A stretch of 64,000 bases of DNA from positions 14,700 through 78,699 of the forward strand of contig CAMLHZ010000014.1 of NCBI GenBank assembly GCA_946480085.1, written 5' to 3'. The stretch comes from an uncultured Flavobacteriales bacterium (GTDB lineage Bacteria; Bacteroidota; Bacteroidia; Flavobacteriales; Crocinitomicaceae). The position numbers and the translations under genes are program-made. Below are positions 44,001 to 51,798 of the stretch, piece after piece (the first letter of the stretch is position 1; each line of letters opens with the position of its first letter). Below the pieces are notes generated by a model. The model saw only the letters and a program-made list of their open reading frames with translations. It was not told where the DNA came from and did not search any database.

Positions 44001-46406
44001 ATGAAAAGAATTATTAAAAAGGTGGCAGTGCTTGGTTCCGGAATTATGGGATCGAGAATTGCATGCCATTTTGCAAACGTCGGAATAGAAGTCATTCTGT
44101 TAGACATTGCTCCAAGAGAACTTTCGGAGGACGAACAGAAGAAAGGATTACAGCTTACAGACAAAGCGGTTCGAAATAAGATCGTCAATACCGCGCTTCA
44201 AACCTGTTTAACTTCAAATCCATCTCCTATTTACAAAAAAAGTTTCGCTAGTCGAATTTCGACTGGAAACTTTGAAGACGACATGTCCAGAATTGCGGAT
44301 GTTGACTGGATTCTTGAGGTGGTCATCGAACGATTGGATATTAAGAAAACGGTTTTTGAGCAGGTTGAGAAATTCAGAAAACCAGGAACTTTGGTTTCTT
44401 CCAACACTTCAGGAATCCCAATTCACTTAATGTTGGATGGAAGATCTGACGATTTCAAAGCCCATTTCGCAGGAACACATTTTTTCAATCCACCTCGATA
44501 TCTGCCTTTATTGGAAATCATTCCAACTTCAGATACAACTCAAGAAGTTATCGATTTCTATATGGATTTCGGGAAAACAATTCTTGGAAAGAAAACGGTT
44601 CTTTGTAAAGATACTCCTGCGTTCATTGCAAATAGAGTTGGTGTTTACAGCATCATGGCACTGTTCCATGCGGTTGAAACATTAGATTTGACTGTTGAAG
44701 AAATCGATAAATTGACGGGACCTGTGCTTGGTAGACCAAAATCTGCAACATTCCGTACTTGTGATGTTGTTGGGCTCGATACCTTAGTTCATGTTGCAAA
44801 CGGTTTGGTTGCCAATTGTCCGAACGACGAAGAAAATGAATTATTCAAGGTTCCTGCTTTCATCCAGAAAATGGTCGATAACAATTGGCTGGGAAGTAAG
44901 ACAAAACAAGGATTCTTCAAGAAAACAGTTTCTGCTGAAGGAAAGAAAGAATTCCATGCTTTGAATCTTAAGACTATGGAATATGAGTCAAGCAAAAAGG
45001 TAAGTTTCCCTACTTTAGAAATGACCAAAAGCGTTGACGATTTAAAACAACGTACCAAAATGCTTTTGATGGGAATGGATAAAGCCGGAGAGTTCTATCG
45101 TTCTATGTTTGGTGGATTGTTTGCATATGTAACGAATCGCATTCCTGAAATAGCAGACGATCTTTATAAAATTGATGATGCTATCAAAGCTGGTTTTGGG
45201 TGGGAACTAGGACCATTCGAAACCTGGGATATTCTTGGCTTCGAACAAGGAAAAAAACTGGTTGCAGGAGCTGGAAAAAATCTTGCACCGTGGATTCAGG
45301 AAATGGAAAGTGCCGGACATACACAATTCTATAAGATTGAAAATGGAAAACGCTATTTCTATAGTCAACAATCAAAATCTTATGAGCTGATTCCTGGATC
45401 TGAAAATGTTGTTTCTCTTGACAATCTGCGCGACACCAACAAAGTTTGGGGAAATGCTGATGCTACTTTGGTAAATCTTGGCGACGGAATCCTGAACCTC
45501 GAATTCCACACAAAAATGAATACCATTGGTGGCGGAGTTATTGAAGGAATCAACAAGGCAATTGATCTTGCTGAAAAAGAATATAAAGGACTCGTAATTT
45601 CAAACACTGGCGGGAATTTCTCTGCCGGAGCAAACGTCGGAATGATCTTCATGATGGCGGTTGAACAAGATTATGACGAACTTAACATGGCCATTCGTAC
45701 TTTCCAAAACACGATGATGCGAATTCGTTATTCGAATATCCCTGTAATTGCCGCACCGCACAACATGGCGTTAGGTGGTGGATGCGAACTTTCCATGCAC
45801 GCTGATAAAGTGGTTGCTCATGCTGAATTGTACATGGGATTGGTTGAATTTGGAGTTGGATTAATCCCGGGTGGTGGCGGATCTAAAGAGTTCGCGAAAC
45901 GTTTTTCAGAAGAATTGAAAGATGGTGATATCAAGATCAACCGCTTAAGAGAACGCTTCCTTTCTATCGGACAAGCAAAAGTTTCTACTTCAGCGCACGA
46001 AGCATTCGATTTGGGTTACTTACGTCAGGGAACTGATGAAGTGGTTGTTTCAAGAGAATTACAGCTGACACGTGCAAAACAAGCTGCTTTGGAATTGGCT
46101 AACGCAGGTTATATTGCTCCAAAACGAGAGAAAAACATTACCGTTCTTGGACAAGAAGGTTTGGGAATTATCTACGTTGGAGCGAATACCATGAAATCTG
46201 GAAACTATATGTCGGAGCACGACCAAGTAATCTCTGAAAAACTAGGATGGGTAATGTGTGGTGGTGATCTCAGCGAAAATACAGTTGTCTCAGAACAATA
46301 CTTATTGGATTTGGAACGCAAAGCTTTCGTTGAATTGTGTCAGCAGCGTAAGACGTTAGAGCGTTTGGAGAGTTTGGTGAAATCAGGGAAAATATTACGG
46401 AATTAA
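44001..46406 (+). CDS. 3-hydroxyacyl-CoA dehydrogenase / enoyl-CoA hydratase fusion, FadN type
   Basis: The 801 residues carry out the hydration and NAD-dependent oxidation steps of beta-oxidation. The order is dehydrogenase first, hydratase second, as in Bacillus FadN and opposite to E. coli FadB. Rossmann motif VAVLGSGIMGSRIACHFANVG at 8-28; the dehydrogenase catalytic region GTHFFNPPRYLPLLEIIP near 157-174; the crotonase part (from about 490) with ISNTGGNFSAGANVGMIF and ALGGGCELSMHADKVVAHAELYMGLVEFGVGLIPGGGG (Glu residues in the hydratase positions). It is translationally close to marR (1-base gap) and is followed by thiolase after an 88-base gap holding a palindromic repeat. No acyl-CoA dehydrogenase follows, unlike many bacterial fad operons. 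Confidence 0.93.
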   Translation: MKRIIKKVAVLGSGIMGSRIACHFANVGIEVILLDIAPRELSEDEQKKGLQLTDKAVRNKIVNTALQTCLTSNPSPIYKKSFASRISTGNFEDDMSRIADVDWILEVVIERLDIKKTVFEQVEKFRKPGTLVSSNTSGIPIHLMLDGRSDDFKAHFAGTHFFNPPRYLPLLEIIPTSDTTQEVIDFYMDFGKTILGKKTVLCKDTPAFIANRVGVYSIMALFHAVETLDLTVEEIDKLTGPVLGRPKSATFRTCDVVGLDTLVHVANGLVANCPNDEENELFKVPAFIQKMVDNNWLGSKTKQGFFKKTVSAEGKKEFHALNLKTMEYESSKKVSFPTLEMTKSVDDLKQRTKMLLMGMDKAGEFYRSMFGGLFAYVTNRIPEIADDLYKIDDAIKAGFGWELGPFETWDILGFEQGKKLVAGAGKNLAPWIQEMESAGHTQFYKIENGKRYFYSQQSKSYELIPGSENVVSLDNLRDTNKVWGNADATLVNLGDGILNLEFHTKMNTIGGGVIEGINKAIDLAEKEYKGLVISNTGGNFSAGANVGMIFMMAVEQDYDELNMAIRTFQNTMMRIRYSNIPVIAAPHNMALGGGCELSMHADKVVAHAELYMGLVEFGVGLIPGGGGSKEFAKRFSEELKDGDIKINRLRERFLSIGQAKVSTSAHEAFDLGYLRQGTDEVVVSRELQLTRAKQAALELANAGYIAPKREKNITVLGQEGLGIIYVGANTMKSGNYMSEHDQVISEKLGWVMCGGDLSENTVVSEQYLLDLERKAFVELCQQRKTLERLESLVKSGKILRN

Positions 46407-46408
46407 AA

Positions 46409-46476
46409 CCTCCCCCTTTGAAGGGGGATTGAGGGGGATGGATACCACCCTCCTTAATCCTCCCTCAAGGGAGGAG
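46409..46476. repeat. Double palindrome inside the fatty-acid oxidation operon
   Basis: Two G/C-rich hairpin arms (46409-46437 and 46448-46476) are approximate reverse complements of each other, and each is itself a hairpin (CCCCCTTTGAAGGGGG; CTCCCTCAAGGGAG). The element starts 3 bases after the hydratase stop and ends 18 bases before the thiolase ATG. Its base composition differs sharply from its surroundings. Confidence 0.8.
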
Positions 46477-46494
46477 ACGAAAATATTGATAAAC

Positions 46495-47676
46495 ATGTCA
46501 CAAAAAGCATACATAGTAGCGGGATTCCGCTCAGCAGTTGGAAAAGCGGGAAAAGGTGGATTTCGATTTTACCGTCCGGATGATTTGGCAGCGAGAGTCA
46601 TAGAAAAACTGGTTGATTCCATTCCAAACCTGGACAAAAACCGCATTGATGATGTCATTGTTGGAAACGCAACACCAGAAGCCGAACAAGGATTGAATGT
46701 GGGACGTTTGATCTCGCTTATGGGATTGAAAACCGACAAAGTCCCTGGAATGACAGTAAATCGTTATTGTTCATCCGGACTAGAAACTATCGCTATTGCA
46801 AGAGCAAAAATTGAAGCTGGAATGGCTGATTGTATCATTGCAGGTGGAGTTGAATCGATGTCGGTAATGGCAATGGGCGGCTGGAGAATTGTTCCGAACC
46901 CGAAAGTAGGAAAAGAAAATCCGACATGGTACTGGGGAATGGGGTTAACGGCTGAAGCGGTTGCAAATCAATTCAATGTAAACCGTGAAGATCAGGACGC
47001 TTTTGCACTGAATTCACACAATAAAGCCATTGCAGCCATCAAAGAAGGAAAATTCGATGATGAGATTGTTCCCATTGAAGTAGAACATATTTTTCTGGAC
47101 GAAGCAGAAAAACGTCAGGTAAATACGTTTACCGTGAAGACAGATGAAGGTCCTCGTCCATCCAACCTGGAAGGATTGGCAAAATTGCGTCCGGTATTCG
47201 ATGCAAAAGGAAGTGTTACGGCAGGAAATTCTTCACAGACTTCTGACGGTGCTGCTTTCGTAATGGTGATGTCGGAGCAAATGGTGAAAGAACTGAACCT
47301 GGAACCAATTGCCATCTTACACAGTTACGCAGTTGTTGGTGTAGAACCAAGAATCATGGGAATTGGTCCGGTTGACGCTATTCCAAAAGCAATCAAACAA
47401 GCTGGTTTAACACAGAACGACATCAATCTTTTCGAATTAAACGAAGCATTTGCATCACAATCGTTGGCTGTAATTCGTGAAACCGGAATTAATCCGGATA
47501 TCGTAAACGTAAACGGTGGCGCAATTGCTCTTGGACATCCATTGGGTTGTACAGGAGCAAAATTGACAGTTCAATTGCTAAGCGAATTAAGAAGACGAAA
47601 TCAAAAATACGGTGTTGTGACTATGTGTGTAGGAACTGGACAAGGAGCAGCGGGAGTATTTGAGTTGTTGAGATAA
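46495..47676 (+). CDS. fadA: Acetyl-CoA C-acyltransferase (3-ketoacyl-CoA thiolase)
   Basis: The 393-residue thiolase cleaves 3-ketoacyl-CoA to acetyl-CoA and a shortened acyl-CoA, the last beta-oxidation step. The nucleophile is Cys92 in VNRYCSSGLET, with His348 in ALGHPLGCTGA and Cys378 in TMCVGTGQGAAG. Start at 46495: the alternative ATG-like start at 46429 would translate through the palindromic repeat, giving a 22-residue extension foreign to thiolases. It is the third gene of the marR operon and is followed by a terminator. Confidence 0.94.
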   Translation: MSQKAYIVAGFRSAVGKAGKGGFRFYRPDDLAARVIEKLVDSIPNLDKNRIDDVIVGNATPEAEQGLNVGRLISLMGLKTDKVPGMTVNRYCSSGLETIAIARAKIEAGMADCIIAGGVESMSVMAMGGWRIVPNPKVGKENPTWYWGMGLTAEAVANQFNVNREDQDAFALNSHNKAIAAIKEGKFDDEIVPIEVEHIFLDEAEKRQVNTFTVKTDEGPRPSNLEGLAKLRPVFDAKGSVTAGNSSQTSDGAAFVMVMSEQMVKELNLEPIAILHSYAVVGVEPRIMGIGPVDAIPKAIKQAGLTQNDINLFELNEAFASQSLAVIRETGINPDIVNVNGGAIALGHPLGCTGAKLTVQLLSELRRRNQKYGVVTMCVGTGQGAAGVFELLR

Positions 47677-47685
47677 ATTTCATTG

Positions 47686-47718
47686 AAAAGCCATCCCACA
47701 TCATGTGTGGTGGCTTTT
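47686..47718 (+). terminator. Terminator of the marR-fad operon
   Basis: AAAAGCCA (47686-47693) pairs with TGGCTTTT (47711-47718), with CCACA/TGTGG extending the stem imperfectly. It lies 9 bases after the thiolase stop and ends in T residues. Confidence 0.72.
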
Positions 47719-47776
47719 ATTCCAACCTCAACACAAAATTCACCATCTTCCACTAAATCGCTGCAGCTTTCATTTT

Positions 47777-48421
47777 ATGAAACTAAAACACCTTTTGCCT
47801 TTATTCCTGATTGTTACGTCTACTCAATGTACCGTTGAAAAGCGACTCTACACAAAAGGATTTCATATTGAGCGAAAACATTCACTTTCAAGTTCAAGTA
47901 ATAAAATCACTGAGCAAGCTGTTAGTCAAGAAATCATTCCTGAAAATTCAATTGAGTCAACACAAATTTCTGATCTTTCCTCCGAAAGCTTGTTGATTTC
48001 AGTGGATAAAACCGAAAACTCAAACTTCGTGAAAGACAGTCTTCCCAAAGACACAGTTTATATTAGTAAATCAACCAAACAGGCAAATTGGACCACCGAA
48101 AAGAAGAAAAAAACGTTACTTAGACTTGGTGTCGGAACATTCTTAACAGGACTCGTAGCCGGCTCTCTTTTATCACAAGCAACAGCTGCTGGTGCTGCAT
48201 CTTTCACGATCGCAGTATCAGGTTTTTTCGGGTGGATTTTTACTTTAATTGCGGCATTTCTTTTATTGATTTTCATTATTTGTTTATGCATCCCTCCCAA
48301 AGATCGATTGGAGAAACACCCAAACAAAACTCTCAGTAATGGCGAAAGTTTAGGTTTAAGTGTTACGTTGGCTGCTTTCGGAATTATTGGTGTGATTATT
48401 TTACTGGTAAATCTGTTTTGA
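47777..48421 (+). CDS. Putative lipoprotein with KRxYxxGFHI motif and C-terminal membrane helices
   Basis: The 214 residues begin with a signal ending STQC, then TVEKRLYTKGFHIERKHS. This Cys-x3-K-R-x-Y-x2-G-(F/Y)-H motif recurs, in my memory, at the N-terminus of small Bacteroidota envelope proteins, usually as a lipoprotein. A Ser/Glu-rich disordered stretch (30-105) leads to three hydrophobic helices (about 118-145, 150-170 and 192-213). Having both a lipid anchor and helices is odd; the cysteine may be just a signal feature. The start at 47777 is chosen because the earlier in-frame codon (47705) precedes the signal and lies in the terminator. Function unknown. Confidence 0.65.
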   Translation: MKLKHLLPLFLIVTSTQCTVEKRLYTKGFHIERKHSLSSSSNKITEQAVSQEIIPENSIESTQISDLSSESLLISVDKTENSNFVKDSLPKDTVYISKSTKQANWTTEKKKKTLLRLGVGTFLTGLVAGSLLSQATAAGAASFTIAVSGFFGWIFTLIAAFLLLIFIICLCIPPKDRLEKHPNKTLSNGESLGLSVTLAAFGIIGVIILLVNLF

Positions 48422-48490
48422 CAGACACATTCAAACAGACTCTATTTGAACTACATTATTGTAGGATGGCAAAAATCTTATACTGAAGAA

Positions 48491-48560
48491 ATCTTTTACC
48501 AAAAGCTATCTTTCGATTGCACTAATCCCGCACATACAGTATCTTTTATCAAAAGCTATC
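48491..48560. repeat. 20-base direct repeat, two copies exactly 50 bases apart
   Basis: ATCTTTTACCAAAAGCTATC (48491-48510) and ATCTTTTATCAAAAGCTATC (48541-48560) differ at one base. Each contains the inverted repeat CTTTT-N3-AAAAG. They lie upstream of the AI-2E-family gene and its -7 box, a fitting place for a regulator's paired operators. Confidence 0.7.
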
Positions 48561-48572
48561 GCTTTTTCTTCC

Positions 48573-48580
48573 TAAGTTTG
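48573..48580 (+). promoter_or_regulatory. Promoter -7 box of the AI-2E-family gene
   Basis: TAAGTTTG, exact consensus, 19 bases before the ATG at 48600. It lies 13 bases beyond the second copy of the direct repeat. Confidence 0.5.
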
Positions 48581-48599
48581 CATTCAGGAATTTTTCAGG

Positions 48600-49631
48600 A
48601 TGGTAAAAACAGCTGCAGGATTTATTGTTGTGATTTCAACCGTGTTCATTTTGATACTCGGGAAGGAATTATTATTGCCCTTTATTTTTGCCATTCTGGT
48701 GTGGCTTGTCATGCGTAAACTGCGACAAACATTGGATGTTTTCGCATTTATGAAGAACCATGTACCGCTCTGGACAAAAACCTTGCTTTCTTCCGCATTT
48801 TTGATTTTGGTACTGATTTCTTTTGGAAAGCTAATCGAGATAAACATCAAAGAACTCGAATTGTCTATTCCGAGCGATAGTATTCATTACAAGAAACTCA
48901 TCAACCAAATTCGGGTGATTGCTCCGGTAACCATTGACGATTTAAAAAATAATGCCGACCTGAAAAGCACCTTGGGTGGCTACCTCAGCAATTTTGTCAA
49001 TTCGTTGACCGCAATGGTGAGCAACGTTTTCCTGATTCTACTTTATGTCATCTTCATTCTTCTGGAAGAATCTTCTTTCAAAAATAAAATGGCCATTCTA
49101 CTTCCTAAATACACGCACCACGAGCGTTCTAAACTCATTCTTGACAAAATAGAACATTCACTTTCCAATTACATGGGATTGAAATCTCTTCTTGGTTTAA
49201 TTGCCGCAGGCGGGTCTACCCTCATACTTTATCTCATGGGCGTTCAGTCGCCTATATTTTGGGGAGTAATCGCGTTTTTACTTTACTACATTCCTACTTT
49301 GGGAACCATTATCAGTTCTTTGCTCCCAGCATTGTTCTATTTCGTTGTAACAGGAGATTATTACTACGCATTCGGAGTGTTTACAGGCGTTTACGCAATG
49401 CAGGTTTTGGTCAGCAATTTCCTTGAACCCAAGATCATGGGGAATTCATTGAATGTAAGTCCACTTGCTACTGTAATTGCCTTGGTATTTTGGGGTTCTA
49501 TTTGGGGATTAACAGGAATGTTCCTGAGTGTTCCCATTACTGTAATTATGGTAATTGTCTTCGCACATTTTCCAAACACACGCAACATTGCGGTTTTACT
49601 GTCAGAGAAAGGAGAAATTCGGGATATCTGA
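48600..49631 (+). CDS. AI-2E family transporter (YdiK/TqsA-like permease)
   Basis: The 343-residue inner-membrane protein has about seven to eight helices: an N-terminal pair (about 5-40), one at 58-77, then the family core from 145. Hallmarks are YVIFILLEESSFKNK near 149-163, IFWGVIAFLLYYIPTLGTIISSLLPALFYF near 220-249, VLVSNFLEPKIMGNSLNVSPLATVIALVFWGSIWGLTGMFLSVPIT near 270-315. The name comes from one E. coli member exporting autoinducer-2; others move Na+/H+ or unknown substrates, so the cargo is not predictable here. The WG-repeat gene follows one base after the stop. Confidence 0.92.
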   Translation: MVKTAAGFIVVISTVFILILGKELLLPFIFAILVWLVMRKLRQTLDVFAFMKNHVPLWTKTLLSSAFLILVLISFGKLIEINIKELELSIPSDSIHYKKLINQIRVIAPVTIDDLKNNADLKSTLGGYLSNFVNSLTAMVSNVFLILLYVIFILLEESSFKNKMAILLPKYTHHERSKLILDKIEHSLSNYMGLKSLLGLIAAGGSTLILYLMGVQSPIFWGVIAFLLYYIPTLGTIISSLLPALFYFVVTGDYYYAFGVFTGVYAMQVLVSNFLEPKIMGNSLNVSPLATVIALVFWGSIWGLTGMFLSVPITVIMVIVFAHFPNTRNIAVLLSEKGEIRDI

Positions 49632-49632
49632 T

Positions 49633-50835
49633 ATGCGGTTTTTAAGCTTATATCTTACTCTTCTTCTTCCGTTGCTTTCCATTGCTCAATTCGACAATGA
49701 AGACGGTCCTAAACGCATATTGAATGGACATTTTGCAGTTTTCAAGAGTAATACCGGATATTTAGGCATCAAAAATAGTGACAGTGTAATTGTGATTACT
49801 CCGCAATATGTGAATATTACAGAAGTTGACGAAGGAATAATTGTTGTAAAACCGAACAAGAATACGGGCTTTGAACGCTCCTACTCCAGTGGTTTTCTGA
49901 ATAAAAAGCTGAAAACCATTTTACCCTGTAATTACAGAAACATCTACTCAAGCGGAAATGGAATGTTGATCGCTTGTCAGAACAGCGATTCGAAATATGG
50001 ATTGGTAGACACTTTAGGAAGAATCCGAATTCCGTTTCAATACGAAGACATTGGTTTTTATGGCGACGAGCTTTTCCCGGTAAAACAAGGAAATATGTAC
50101 GGTTATCTGAACGAAAACGGAAAAGTGATCATTCCCTTCAATTTCTCTTTCGCGCATCCGTTTAGTGAAGGAAAAGCTGGCGCCAAGAAAAACGGTCTGT
50201 TCGGATTCATTGACAAACACGGAAAGTTCGTGATTCCGGAAAAATTTCAGGAAGTGGGTGCTTTCCATTATGGATTTGCCAGTACACGCATCAACGATTT
50301 CTCTACCGTTATCGACGAAAAAGGTCAATTACTCTTTCCACCAGTTTTTGAAACCATTGAAGCCATTGCTGATAGTTATTTTATTTTCAGTTGTTCTTCA
50401 AGTCTCCGTGACACTCTGGCTGGATTGGTAAAACGAGAAGAAGGAAAAGCAAAAACGAATTTGCAAAACATCGAAATGATTAATGCAGATAAATTTATCA
50501 GCGACACATTAATACCATTCGAAGAAGAAACAAATCTCGATTTTGAAGGCGTGATTTCATTTCAAACTGGCTTGGTAAGTCCAAAAGAGTTGAGAGAAGT
50601 TACTTTTCTAATGAAACGTAATGGACATTTACTTTTTTCAGTCCAAAGTAAAATCGAGGTAGACAAAAATGACAATTGGAACTTCGCATTAATGAATGAA
50701 GAAGGTAAAATACTTACACCTTTCGATTATTTCGAGATTAAAGTGGAAAATGAATTCATCGTTGGTGAAAAGGAAGAAGGTTCTAATAATGTGAGGTACC
50801 AGCTAGATAATTCAGGTAAAGCCACGAAGAAGTGA
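49633..50835 (+). CDS. WG-repeat protein, exported
   Basis: The 400 residues have a signal peptide (about 1-17, ending LLSIAQ) and clear WG-type repeats: KYGLVDTLGRIRIPFQYEDI, MYGYLNENGKVIIPFNFSFA, LFGFIDKHGKFVIPEKFQEV, STVIDEKGQLLFPPVFETI, each about 25-35 residues apart. These are the pattern G-hydrophobic-x-(D/N)-x-x-G-x-hydrophobic-x-x-P-x-F. The C-terminal 130 residues diverge. Start at 49633, one base after the permease stop; a longer frame from 49555 would overlap that gene by 77 bases. Its coupling to the AI-2E-family permease suggests a joint envelope role (inference). Confidence 0.82.
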   Translation: MRFLSLYLTLLLPLLSIAQFDNEDGPKRILNGHFAVFKSNTGYLGIKNSDSVIVITPQYVNITEVDEGIIVVKPNKNTGFERSYSSGFLNKKLKTILPCNYRNIYSSGNGMLIACQNSDSKYGLVDTLGRIRIPFQYEDIGFYGDELFPVKQGNMYGYLNENGKVIIPFNFSFAHPFSEGKAGAKKNGLFGFIDKHGKFVIPEKFQEVGAFHYGFASTRINDFSTVIDEKGQLLFPPVFETIEAIADSYFIFSCSSSLRDTLAGLVKREEGKAKTNLQNIEMINADKFISDTLIPFEEETNLDFEGVISFQTGLVSPKELREVTFLMKRNGHLLFSVQSKIEVDKNDNWNFALMNEEGKILTPFDYFEIKVENEFIVGEKEEGSNNVRYQLDNSGKATKK

Positions 50836-50837
50836 TA

Positions 50838-50863
50838 CGAGTTATGAGTCGCGAGTTATGAGT
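50838..50863. repeat. Short direct repeat CGAGTTATGAGT, two copies
   Basis: CGAGTTATGAGT occurs at 50838-50849 and 50852-50863 (14-base period) in the 30 bases between convergent genes. It resembles the GAGTTATGAGT-type junk repeats common in Bacteroidota intergenic DNA. Confidence 0.5.
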
Positions 50864-50865
50864 TG

Positions 50866-51642
50866 TTAGTTTTTCTTTTCCTTTACCAGAATATCATTTT
50901 TATAGTAACGCGTCATCCAAACACCATTTTCCTTCGTTTCCATTTTTAATCTTTTCTTGTTTTTCGACCACTTCATATCATAAAAAGCAACAGGTGTTCT
51001 CAAATAATCAGAAATTAACTCACCTTCATCATTGTATTTCTTGGTGATATGAATGTTCAACTTTTCGTCGTCATACACATAATAAACCAACTTACCTTTC
51101 TTATTGTACTGTAGAAAGTTCCAGTAATATGAATTCGTTTGATCTTCCTTAAAAAGGATGTACTCAATGGAATATACTCGCTGTTTCTTATCATAACGAA
51201 TGATCTGAGAACCGTTAAATACAGAATCGTTGATCTTCGGATATCGGCACATCGTTAAGAGCAAATTCCCTTTTCTATCGAAGCCATATTTCTTCCCTAC
51301 TAAATCCCCAAGATGGTATTCAGTCAGGTAATAGCCATCCTTCTTTTTATCCGTTCTGTTATGCATAAACTTACCTTCTTCCACCTTCTGCATTCGTGTT
51401 GAATCGTAGTTCTCCGCTTTCTCATAAATGAATCCTCCGAAGGAGTTCAGTGAATCCAAAACATAAACATATCTACCATCAAGCACAAGATTGCCTTCGT
51501 TATAAAAAGTAGACAAATAGTGTAGCGAAGTATCTGTTTCCGAAATCTGATACTGGGCAGTGGCTCTTTGTGAGAACAGAAACATCAACTGTAGCAATAC
51601 AATTGGAATTAGTGAAATCGATTTTCGGTTGTTTGGAATCAT
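50866..51642 (-). CDS. Exported protein with YD/MORN-like strand repeats, unknown function
   Basis: The 258-residue protein has a signal peptide (about 9-29, ending RATAQ). The mature part is rich in Tyr, Asp and Lys and shows repeated beta-hairpin units such as YGFDRKGNLLLTMCRYPK, IIRYDKKQRVYSIEYILF, FLQYNKKGKLVYYVYDDEK and KKYNDEGELISDYLRTP, which resemble YwqK/MORN or RHS-like repeats. No catalytic motif is visible. A -7 box lies exactly four bases before the ATG, predicting a leaderless message. It converges with the WG-repeat gene with only a short direct repeat between. Confidence 0.7.
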   Translation of the reverse strand: MIPNNRKSISLIPIVLLQLMFLFSQRATAQYQISETDTSLHYLSTFYNEGNLVLDGRYVYVLDSLNSFGGFIYEKAENYDSTRMQKVEEGKFMHNRTDKKKDGYYLTEYHLGDLVGKKYGFDRKGNLLLTMCRYPKINDSVFNGSQIIRYDKKQRVYSIEYILFKEDQTNSYYWNFLQYNKKGKLVYYVYDDEKLNIHITKKYNDEGELISDYLRTPVAFYDMKWSKNKKRLKMETKENGVWMTRYYKNDILVKEKKN

Positions 51643-51646
51643 GAAA

Positions 51647-51654
51647 CAAAGATA
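51647..51654 (-). promoter_or_regulatory. Promoter -7 box, four bases before the ATG at 51642
   Basis: Minus strand TATCTTTG, exact consensus, same box and same 4-base distance as the DUF2461 gene. Confidence 0.5.
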
Positions 51655-51798
51655 GATTTATCTCATGAATGAAAAACGTCGAAAAGGAAACACCAAAGAA
51701 ACCATTCTTTCAAGCAAATAATAATTAGAGAAATGCAAAAAATAAACGATGTCATTCGGCTTGACCTAAAATCAATACTTTTAATCAAACTTTTAACC

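Noticed and set aside
46429..46494. N-terminal extension of the thiolase
   Set aside because: The extension is encoded by the palindromic repeat and is foreign to thiolases.
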